Shown here: positions 1-4,741 of the stretch, piece after piece
Layout of the letters: each line of letters begins with the position of its first letter
How positions within the stretch are numbered: the stretch's first letter is position 1
Origin: Alphaproteobacteria bacterium
GTDB lineage: Bacteria; Pseudomonadota; Alphaproteobacteria; Puniceispirillales; UBA1172
DNA length: 5,465 bases
Assembly: GCA_021296375.1 (NCBI GenBank)
Contig: JAGWAQ010000115.1
Coordinates: 1 to 5,465, forward strand
Direction: 5' to 3'
Notes under the pieces: model-generated
Databases searched by the model: none
Told to the model about the DNA's origin: nothing
What the model saw: only the letters and a program-made list of their open reading frames with translations
Program-made: the position numbers and the translations under genes

Positions 1-308
1 CCATCACCCGATCACTGACCCTTACCGCCGCGACGCAGATGAGTCATGTTATCTTCAGCCATGGCCGCGTGATGCTGGAAAAGCAAGTCCGCCATGACCG
101 GTTCTGGCGCTTGATCGGCATCGGGGTGGATCAGCTCGGGCCAGCCGATGGCGCTGACCCCCTTGACCTTGCCGACCCCGATAAATCCCGCCGCCAGAAG
201 CTCGAGGCGGCCATGGACAGCCTGCGCGCCAAACATGGCACGACGACGATCGTCAAAGGACGGCGGCTGAAACTGGACCACGCCAAAAAGGCCAAATCTG
301 AAGAATAA
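1..308 (+). CDS. dinB: DNA polymerase IV (DinB), C-terminal part, truncated at the window's left edge
   Basis: This is the end of a Y-family translesion polymerase, which copies past damaged bases. The reading frame is open from position 3 to the TAA at 306-308, giving 101 residues, so the gene starts outside the window; the ATG at 39 is internal. What is seen is the C-terminal half of the little-finger domain: a TRS-LTL strand (residues 2-7 of the visible part), an FWRLIGIGVDQL strand, the acidic ADGADPLDLADPD segment, a helix RRQKLEAAMDSLRAKHG, and the IVKGRRL ending typical of alphaproteobacterial DinB. The catalytic palm lies outside the window, so activity cannot be judged. I see no obvious beta-clamp-binding QxxLxLF-type peptide in the last 30 residues. 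The stop codon lies inside the first unit of a 16-bp tandem repeat. The gene converges on eipB with 44 bp between stops. Family assignment rests on recognised motifs, not on a search. Confidence 0.85.
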   Translation, partial: ITRSLTLTAATQMSHVIFSHGRVMLEKQVRHDRFWRLIGIGVDQLGPADGADPLDLADPDKSRRQKLEAAMDSLRAKHGTTTIVKGRRLKLDHAKKAKSEE

Positions 309-351
309 AATATCTGAAGAGTAAAAGGCCTGAAGAATAAAAGATCTGAAG
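298..351. repeat. 16-bp tandem repeat (array A), about 3.4 imperfect copies, between dinB and eipB
   Basis: The hexamer CTGAAG recurs at 298, 314, 330 and 346, exactly 16 bp apart. The units are CTGAAGAATAAAATAT, CTGAAGAGTAAAAGGC and CTGAAGAATAAAAGAT, followed by a partial copy. The first unit contains the last codons and TAA stop of dinB. The later copies re-create the same Ser/Pro-Glu-Glu-stop ending in the other two frames, with TAA at 306, 322 and 338. The array fills essentially the whole space between the convergent stop codons of dinB and eipB. No GC-rich hairpin is visible there; only the small GATC-TGAA-GATC inverted repeat at 343-354 is present. Confidence 0.9.
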
Positions 352-352
352 A

Positions 353-1192
353 TCAACAGGTGGGGGCGGTGATCTCCTGGGCGGCGGAAACTTTGGCGCG
401 CATGGAAAAACTGCCGTAATCCACGACATAGGACTGGATCACCCCATTGTCCTGAACATTGAACAGGATCTCGTATTCAGGTTCCGCCGTGACCGAATCC
501 GGCTTGAAATACGCGATGGGGATCGGCCAATGCTGTTCCTGGCCGATGCTGCCCAAGGCTTTCGGGGCGGGGGCGGTGCGTTGCTTGCCCATCACGGCAT
601 TGACGAAATAAAGCGAGGAGTCAAGATCACCCCCAAGGAAAATCTTCGACTGATGCAGGCTTTCGCCCGCCCGTGCCTTGTTCAGCAGGATCACCATATG
701 CTGGCTGGGGAAGACCGTGTCGGCGGGAAGTTCCGACATCACCCCGCCATCAATCGAATGAAAGGATTCCGCAATCCCACTGCTGGCATTGGCAAAGCCC
801 TCGAACACCTGTTCCCCTTCAATGTTGGAATTTTCCAGCACCGAAAAGGAAAAACTGGTGCCATCCTTGGCTTCCCAGGTTTCGTAATGGGAAATGAAAT
901 TCGAGGTGCCTTCGTCACCGAAACCAAAGGAAATGGCGTAATCTTCCACCGAAGACCAGCCATCGCAAACATCTTCAAACATGAAATGAGTTTGACCGGT
1001 AATGGTTTTGACATCAGCCGCCGCGCTTGAGGCGCGCAATTCAATGTCATAAACCGCCTGATACGAAACCAGCCCTGCCGCCTGAACCCCCGCCGTTTGG
1101 GCTGTTGCCGTTTGGGCTGTTGCCATAAAACCGCAGAGCCCGATCGCCAATGCTGCCTGAAGGGAAACCTTACGCACGTCACCATCCATCAT
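353..1192 (-). CDS. eipB: EipB-like (DUF1849) periplasmic cell-envelope integrity protein
   Basis: EipB proteins are secreted beta-spiral proteins of Alphaproteobacteria; in Brucella, EipB is needed for envelope integrity. The 279-residue protein has a basic start (RK at 7-8), a hydrophobic stretch at about 9-23 and Ala-Thr-Ala signal-peptidase sites near 26 and 31, so export to the periplasm is likely. The mature part fits the family in order: YQAVYDIEL (44-52), an EDVCDGW strand (73-79), YETWEAKDGTSFSF (103-116), LPADTVFPSQHMVILL (155-170), a WPIPIAYF strand (222-229), PEYEILFNVQDNGV (238-251) and VDYGSFSM (257-264). The only cysteines after the signal peptide are Cys76 and the terminal Cys279; the family has a conserved disulfide joining an early and a terminal Cys. 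Start choice is uncertain: the first ATG has no clear ribosome-binding site, and a GTG at codon 6 would give a cleaner V/M-RKVSLQ signal peptide. The gene diverges from rnd and converges on dinB. Confidence 0.85.
   Translation of the reverse strand: MMDGDVRKVSLQAALAIGLCGFMATAQTATAQTAGVQAAGLVSYQAVYDIELRASSAAADVKTITGQTHFMFEDVCDGWSSVEDYAISFGFGDEGTSNFISHYETWEAKDGTSFSFSVLENSNIEGEQVFEGFANASSGIAESFHSIDGGVMSELPADTVFPSQHMVILLNKARAGESLHQSKIFLGGDLDSSLYFVNAVMGKQRTAPAPKALGSIGQEQHWPIPIAYFKPDSVTAEPEYEILFNVQDNGVIQSYVVDYGSFSMRAKVSAAQEITAPTC
1092..1124. repeat. 15-bp perfect tandem duplication inside the eipB signal-peptide region
   Basis: The 15-mer GCCGTTTGGGCTGTT occurs at 1092-1106 and again at 1107-1121, followed by GCC, the start of a third copy. 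Read on the minus strand it encodes a duplicated Ala-Thr-Ala-Gln-Thr block (about residues 24-33 of EipB). Because 15 is a multiple of three, the frame is kept. The duplication doubles the Ala-Thr-Ala|Gln sequence that looks like the signal-peptidase I cleavage site. Confidence 0.9.
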
Positions 1193-1197
1193 TTATA

Positions 1198-1290
1198 TTG
1201 CACTTAATTGATATAGCACTTAATTCAAATTGCACTTAATTCAATTTGCTCTTAATTCGTCAATTTGCTCTTAATTCGTATTGTACTTAC
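1198..1290. repeat. 16-bp tandem repeat (array B), six copies, in the eipB/rnd divergent region
   Basis: Units aligned on the G of TTGCACTTAATTCAAT-like sequence start at 1200, 1216, 1232, 1248, 1267 and 1283. The spacing is 16, 16, 16, 19 and 16 bp. The conserved core is GCACTTAATT in copies 1-3, GCTCTTAATT in copies 4 and 5, and GTACTTAC in copy 6. The single 19-bp step is explained by an extra GTC after copy 4. The copies drift gradually from left to right, as expected of an ageing tandem array. The TTAA in the core puts TAA stops on both strands, and the 16-bp period moves them through the frames. Confidence 0.92.
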
Positions 1291-1389
1291 GGGGATACTC
1301 ATTAAGGTATAGGTATTATGTGGACTAATGCGGCGGTTGTGCAAGTCGATTTCCGGGCTGAACCGTTATAAATTGACAGAACGACTGAC

Positions 1390-1393
1390 AGGA
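1390..1393 (+). promoter_or_regulatory. Ribosome-binding site that decides the rnd start
   Basis: AGGA sits 6 bp before the ATG at 1400. The longer in-frame start at 1328 has no such site, and its 24 extra residues do not resemble the N-terminus of any ribonuclease D. The ATG at 1400 is therefore preferred. Confidence 0.7.
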
Positions 1394-1399
1394 CAACTT

Positions 1400-2626
1400 A
1401 TGGACACCTCCGGCACAACACCTGACGCATCCCCCCCAACCTCTGGCCCGACCTCTGGCCAGGCTTCCGCTCCCATCACCACCACCGCCGCCTTGACGGA
1501 ACTCTGCGCGCGACTGGCGGGGCATGATTACATCGCGATTGATACCGAATTCATGCGCGAGACCACCTATTACGCCAAAATCTGCCTGATCCAGGTGGCT
1601 TCAAGCGATGAGGCGGCGTCCATTGACCCCCTGGCCAAGGGGCTGGACCTGACCCCGCTGTTTGAGCTGATGCGCAACCCTGACGTGTTGAAGGTGTTCC
1701 ACGCCGGACGCCAGGACCTTGAGATTTTCGTCCATATGATGGGGGAGCTGCCCGCGCCTTGTTACGACAGCCAGATCGCCGCCATGGTCTGCGGCTTTGG
1801 TGATCAGGTCGGCTACGACAAGCTGGTCCACGGTTTCCTCAATATCACGATCGACAAAGGCTCGCGATTTACCGACTGGTCGCAACGTCCCCTGACGGAA
1901 AAACAGATCCATTACGCCCTTAATGACGTCATTTACCTCGAGCAGATTTACCCCATGATGATGGCCAGGATCACCGACGCTGGCCGCGACACCTGGCTGG
2001 ATGAAGAAATGGCCGTGCTGGCCGACATCAGCATCTATCAGGTCAACCCCGACGACGCCTGGCGCAAGGTCAAGCAACGCGGCAGTAAACCGCCGGTGCT
2101 GAACCGCATCAAGCACCTTGCGGCATGGCGGGAACGTCAGGCGCAACGTCGCGATGTCCCCAAATCACGACTGATCAAAGACGATACCCTGATGGCGATC
2201 GCCGTCGGCAACCCGGCTGACGCCAACGCCCTGGGCCGGATACGCGGCTTCCCCGGCGGCACCAACGGCAAGCTGATCCCCGAAATCATGAAGGTGCTGA
2301 ACGACGCCAACGCCACCCCGAAAGACGACTGGCCGGAATTGCCCGCCCCGCCAACACGCCGCCCCTCCCCGTCGGTGGTGGATATCCTGCGGGTTCTGCT
2401 CAAGCATGTGACCGACAGCAATGGCATCGCCCCGCGCCTGATCGCCAATGCTGATGATCTTGAGAAAATCGCCCTTGGCCAGTACGACAGCGTCAAGGCC
2501 ATGCACGGCTGGCGGTATGATATTTTTGGCAAACCGGCGGAAGATGTGATCGCCGGCAAACTGGCCATCACCATCAAGGGTAAATCAACAAAACTGATCC
2601 CCGTGGATGATGACAAAGCGGGGTAA
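1400..2626 (+). CDS. rnd: Ribonuclease D (3'-5' exoribonuclease)
   Basis: RNase D trims 3' ends of tRNA precursors and other small RNAs in the cytoplasm. From the ATG at 1400 the product has 408 residues. After a low-complexity Thr/Ser/Pro N-terminus (2-25) comes the DEDDy exonuclease domain: IDTEF with Asp48 and Glu50 (Exo I), HAGRQDLEIF with Asp106 (Exo II), and HYALNDVIYL with Tyr172 and Asp176 (Exo III, Y-x3-D). All four acids and the tyrosine are present, so the enzyme should be active. An HRDC-type helical region follows at about 216-300 (AWRERQAQRRDVPKSRLIKD), then a second C-terminal helical region at about 323-380. The length is slightly above the usual 370-390 because of the N-terminal extension. 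The gene diverges from eipB; the ankyrin gene follows 74 bp downstream on the same strand. Confidence 0.95.
   Translation: MDTSGTTPDASPPTSGPTSGQASAPITTTAALTELCARLAGHDYIAIDTEFMRETTYYAKICLIQVASSDEAASIDPLAKGLDLTPLFELMRNPDVLKVFHAGRQDLEIFVHMMGELPAPCYDSQIAAMVCGFGDQVGYDKLVHGFLNITIDKGSRFTDWSQRPLTEKQIHYALNDVIYLEQIYPMMMARITDAGRDTWLDEEMAVLADISIYQVNPDDAWRKVKQRGSKPPVLNRIKHLAAWRERQAQRRDVPKSRLIKDDTLMAIAVGNPADANALGRIRGFPGGTNGKLIPEIMKVLNDANATPKDDWPELPAPPTRRPSPSVVDILRVLLKHVTDSNGIAPRLIANADDLEKIALGQYDSVKAMHGWRYDIFGKPAEDVIAGKLAITIKGKSTKLIPVDDDKAG
1439..1460. repeat. 12-bp tandem duplication in the 5' end of rnd
   Basis: ACCTCTGGCC occurs at 1439-1448 and 1451-1460, a 12-bp step, encoding Pro-Thr-Ser-Gly twice (residues 13-20). 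The frame is kept. It lies in the unconserved N-terminal extension ahead of the exonuclease domain, so it probably has little effect on activity. Confidence 0.85.
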
Positions 2627-2657
2627 TTGGCCCCCGAAATGAGGCGGTTTTCGCGTC

Positions 2658-2683
2658 AAAATTAACGAAATTTTAATTTTTTT
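2658..2683 (+). terminator. Possible weak AT-only hairpin and T-run after rnd
   Basis: Between rnd and the ankyrin gene, AAAATT (2658-2663) can pair with AATTTT (2669-2674) around a 5-base loop, and a run of seven T follows at 2677-2683. A stem without G or C is weak, so this may instead be an AT-rich upstream element for the ankyrin gene. No GC-rich terminator is seen in this gap. Confidence 0.25.
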
Positions 2684-2700
2684 CAGTTTAGGCTAATGCC

Positions 2701-3444
2701 ATGGCAACCTTGCTCAAATTTCTCATCCTTCCTGTCGCTACCCTGATGATGATGATCGGCGGCGCCACGGCCGACGCCATTCATGACGCGGTGGTGAGTG
2801 GCGATAATGACGCGCTCGTCGCTTTGCTTGATGACGGGGTTGATCCCAATGCCGCCACTGAACAACGGGTGACGCCACTGCATTTTGCCGCCCACCAGGG
2901 CCAGATCGAGGCGATGGCGATCCTGCTGGCGGCGGGGGCAGATGTCACCGCTCGCGCGGCGGGGGACAGCACGCCGCTTCATTGGGCGGCGGATGGCGGG
3001 CATGTCGCGGCGATCACCGCCTTGCTTGAGGCTGGCGCAAGGCTGAACGCCCCCAATAACCGCGCCACCGTTCCCCTGCACTGGGCGGCGGTGCGCGGGC
3101 ATAACGACGCCATCACCACCTTGATCAAGGCTGGCACTGACCCCAACATCAAGGGCGACAAGAACATCACCCCTATTCACCTCGCCGCTGACGGCGGCCA
3201 TGCCGAGGCCGTGCAAATCCTCATTGATCTGGGGGCCAACCCCAACCCCGGCGGCTATGAAGGCTTCACCCCTATTCACATGGCGGCGATGAAAGACCGT
3301 GGTGCGGTGATCTCAACCCTGCTTGATGCCGGTGTTCCCGCCTCAACCCCTGATGATTTTGGCGCAACGCCGTTTGACTTTATCGGCGAGGACAGCCCGC
3401 TTTATGGCGGCGCGGTCTGGCAACGGCTCAAGGACGAGCGTTAA
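2701..3444 (+). CDS. Secreted ankyrin-repeat protein
   Basis: The 247-residue protein begins with a signal peptide (MATLLKFLIL..., hydrophobic to about 20, likely cleavage after GGATA/ADA near 24-26), so the repeats should lie in the periplasm or outside. Six ankyrin TPLH-type turns occur at residues 58, 91, 124, 157, 190 and 223, exactly 33 apart, giving about five full repeats plus an N-terminal cap (26-57) and a degenerate C-terminal one (TPFDF). Inner repeats keep the consensus HWAA-x-GH and LL-x-AGA pattern. Ankyrin repeats bind other proteins and carry no catalysis; the partner is unknown. Periplasmic ankyrin proteins exist in free-living bacteria (some linked with catalases), so this need not be a host-directed effector. 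The start has only a weak AGG at 2690-2692, 8 bp upstream. No catalytic domain and no membrane segment other than the signal peptide is visible. Confidence 0.88.
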   Translation: MATLLKFLILPVATLMMMIGGATADAIHDAVVSGDNDALVALLDDGVDPNAATEQRVTPLHFAAHQGQIEAMAILLAAGADVTARAAGDSTPLHWAADGGHVAAITALLEAGARLNAPNNRATVPLHWAAVRGHNDAITTLIKAGTDPNIKGDKNITPIHLAADGGHAEAVQILIDLGANPNPGGYEGFTPIHMAAMKDRGAVISTLLDAGVPASTPDDFGATPFDFIGEDSPLYGGAVWQRLKDER

Positions 3445-3478
3445 TATATACAAAGCCAGCGGGGGCAAGGCTAAACCT

Positions 3479-3506
3479 TATCAAGTCAGGGCCCTATCAA
3501 GTCAGG
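3479..3506. repeat. 16-bp spaced direct repeat (array C), two copies, before the hicB-like gene
   Basis: TATCAAGTCAGG occurs at 3479-3490 and 3495-3506, an exact 12-bp match with a 16-bp step and GCCC between. It lies in the 96-bp gap between the ankyrin and hicB-like genes, 34 bp before the hicB-like ATG. The preceding 16 bases share only a CAAG at the matching position, so a third copy is not convincing. Confidence 0.8.
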
Positions 3507-3540
3507 CAGGTGCTGAAGGCGATCGAAAGGATAGAAGACG

Positions 3541-3864
3541 ATGATCAATCCTGAACATTACACCTACCGTCACTTCTGGTCCGAGGAAGACCAGCAGTTT
3601 GTGTGCCTTTGCGCGGAATTCCCCGGCCTGTCCTGGCTGGCGGATACACCGGATGCCGCCTTGCGCGGGATGCTGGCGATGATCTCCGAAGTCACCGCAG
3701 ACATGACCGCCAGTGGGGAACCCATCCCCGTGCCGATCGCGCACAAGCAATTCAGCGGCAAATTTGCCGTTCGCATCCCGCCGGAAAGCCACCGCAAGCT
3801 GGCCATGGAAGCGGCGGAACAAAACATCAGCCTCAACCGACTGGTGTCCATGAAACTGGCATGA
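3541..3864 (+). CDS. hicB: Solitary HicB-family antitoxin-like protein
   Basis: HicB proteins neutralise HicA mRNA-cleaving toxins and repress their own operon. This 107-residue protein has the usual two parts. The N-terminal HicB fold (about 7-65) shows YTYRHFWSEEDQQFV, the AEFPGLS motif (25-31), a helix ALRGMLAMISEV and GEPIPVPI. The C-terminal Arc/MetJ-like ribbon-helix-helix (about 71-107) shows SGKFAVRIPPESHRKLAMEA and SLNRLVSMKL, expected to bind DNA as a dimer. AAAGGA at 3526-3531, 9 bp upstream, supports the ATG at 3541. No HicA fits nearby: the 96 bp upstream are too short for a HicA of about 60 residues, and downstream is a terminator and a convergent gene. It may be an antitoxin that has lost its toxin, or a stand-alone regulator. 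Assignment is by motif; the symbol denotes the family only. Confidence 0.85.
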   Translation: MINPEHYTYRHFWSEEDQQFVCLCAEFPGLSWLADTPDAALRGMLAMISEVTADMTASGEPIPVPIAHKQFSGKFAVRIPPESHRKLAMEAAEQNISLNRLVSMKLA

Positions 3865-3865
3865 C

Positions 3866-3898
3866 AAAAAAACCCGCCATCAATTGCTGACGGCGGGT
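3866..3898 (-). terminator. Intrinsic terminator of the SDR/hdaA transcription unit
   Basis: Read on the minus strand, ACCCGCC (3898-3892) pairs perfectly with GGCGGGT (3878-3872) around a 13-base loop, and the 3' side of the stem runs into a T-tract formed by the seven A at 3866-3872. A GC-rich 7-bp stem followed by Us is a classic Rho-independent terminator. It starts 25 bp beyond the SDR stop codon. On the plus strand there is no T-run after the stem, so it probably acts only on the minus strand. It ends 1 bp short of the hicB-like stop. Confidence 0.85.
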
Positions 3899-3923
3899 GT
3901 TGGGATGCGATGGGTGTTTCGCC

Positions 3924-4706
3924 CTAGTGACTTGAGTTGAACGCCCCGCCATCGACCAGCAGGTTTTGCCCCACGACATAACCGGAATGCGCCGAGCAAA
4001 GGAACCCGCAGGCTTGCCCGAACTCGTGGATCGCGCCAATGCGGCGGCAGGGGTTGGCGGCTTCCGCCTCCGCCCTGATGACATCCGCGGGGCGGCCTTC
4101 CTTTTCGGAACGGGATTTGAACAGCCCGTTGATGCGGTCCGTGTCAAACTGCCCCGGCAGCAGGTTATTGATGGTGACGTTATGTTGCGCCACCTGACGC
4201 GCCAGCCCCGCCACAAACCCCGTCAGGCCCGCGCGGGCGCCATTGGACATGCCAAGCTGGGGAATGGGGTTTTTGACCGACCCCGAGGTGATGTTGACGA
4301 TCCGCCCAAAACGCTGGTCGATCATCGGGTCGATCACCGCCTTGATGAGTTCAATCGGCGTGAGCATATTGGCGTTAATCGCGGCGTTCCAGTCGTCCAT
4401 TTCCCAGTCACGGAAATCCCCCGGAGGCGGGCCACCGGCGTTATTGACCAGAATATCCACGGTGCCTTCCGCCGCCGCCAGCACTTCAGCGCGGCCGTCG
4501 ACCGTGGTGATGTCCGTGGCCACCGCCGTCACCTTGACGCCATAGGTTTCCCGCAAGCGATCGGCGGAGGCGTTCAGCACATCAGCGGTGCGGGCGTTCA
4601 TGACAAGATCAACGCCATTGGCGGCCAGTTCTTCCGCGCAACCAAGGCCGAGGCCCTTGCTGGATGCGCATACAATCGCCTTGCGGCCTTTAATCCCTAA
4701 ATCCAT
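3924..4706 (-). CDS. Atypical short-chain dehydrogenase/reductase family protein (beta-ketoacyl-ACP reductase-like)
   Basis: The 260-residue protein has a Rossmann-fold SDR layout: nucleotide-binding loop ASSKGLGLG (14-22), TDIT after the fourth strand (64-67), DILVNNAGG (84-92), the helix with NANMLTP, GRIVNITSGS (134-143), and the C-terminal VVGQNLLVDGGAF (244-256). Two signature elements are altered. The first Gly of TGxxxGxG is Ser15. Where the catalytic Tyr-x3-Lys should stand, 13 residues after Ser141, the sequence is SNGAR (154-158), so Tyr is Ser154 and Lys is Arg158. A known SDR subgroup resembling beta-ketoacyl-ACP reductases shows imperfect motifs of this kind, so this is probably a family trait rather than decay. 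Reaction and substrate cannot be stated. GGAG lies 9 bp before the ATG. It follows hdaA by 35 bp on the same strand and probably shares its transcript, ending at the terminator near 3866-3898. Confidence 0.88.
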   Translation of the reverse strand: MDLGIKGRKAIVCASSKGLGLGCAEELAANGVDLVMNARTADVLNASADRLRETYGVKVTAVATDITTVDGRAEVLAAAEGTVDILVNNAGGPPPGDFRDWEMDDWNAAINANMLTPIELIKAVIDPMIDQRFGRIVNITSGSVKNPIPQLGMSNGARAGLTGFVAGLARQVAQHNVTINNLLPGQFDTDRINGLFKSRSEKEGRPADVIRAEAEAANPCRRIGAIHEFGQACGFLCSAHSGYVVGQNLLVDGGAFNSSH

Positions 4707-4741
4707 CTTGATTTACTCCATGATCTGGTGTTCGCAACCTG

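Larger units (their letters stand above)
1193..1399. promoter_or_regulatory. Divergent eipB/rnd intergenic region, AT-rich, expected to hold both promoters
   Basis: This 207-bp space must hold the start signals of two divergent genes. Its left half is strongly AT-rich compared with the flanking genes and consists of 16-bp tandem repeats. On the plus strand a weak sigma-70-like pair can be drawn, TTGTAC at 1281-1286 and TAAGGT at 1303-1308 (16-bp spacer), with TATTAT at 1314-1319 as another possible -10. The repeats themselves offer TTGCAC at 1198 and 1230, each 17 bp before a TAATTC. On the minus strand TATATC and TATAAA occur close to the eipB start. None is strong enough to name as the promoter. 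The region 1320-1399 would be the rnd leader; no leader structure was recognised. Confidence 0.4.

Noticed and set aside
298..1290. Repeats considered as a CRISPR array or mobile-element ends
   Set aside because: The units are 16 bp, directly adjacent and without unique spacers, the three sets differ in sequence, they form no inverted pair around eipB, and no cas or transposase gene is present.
1373..1378. Perfect TTGACA -35 hexamer ahead of rnd
   Set aside because: No acceptable -10 lies 16-18 bp downstream, and transcription from it would start inside the rnd coding region.
1328..1399. Upstream ATG at 1328 extending rnd by 24 residues
   Set aside because: It has no ribosome-binding site and no family resemblance; AGGA placed 6 bp before the ATG at 1400 supports the shorter form.
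2683..3279. Long 198-residue minus-strand open frame opposite the ankyrin gene
   Set aside because: It is a shadow of the repeated, GC-rich ankyrin codons: it shows the same 33-residue periodicity, no recognisable domain and no plausible start context, while the plus strand encodes a clear family.
3445..3452. TATATA/TATACA as a -10 for the hicB-like gene
   Set aside because: No -35-like hexamer is found at suitable spacing (the candidates are AACGGC or CGGCTC), so the promoter call cannot be supported.
3323..3544. 73-residue plus-strand open frame running from the ankyrin 3' end into the hicB-like gene
   Set aside because: It overlaps the ankyrin gene for most of its length, does not resemble HicA or any known family, and has no ribosome-binding site.
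3895..3918. GGGTGTT repeated at 3895 and 3912 as a fourth period-16 pair
   Set aside because: The step is 17 bp and the match is only 7 bases next to a terminator stem; it is too weak to count with the other arrays.
3966..4700. 244-residue plus-strand open frame opposite the SDR gene
   Set aside because: It is rich in Arg, His, Gly and Asp and resembles no protein family, as expected of an antisense shadow; the minus-strand SDR motifs are unmistakable.
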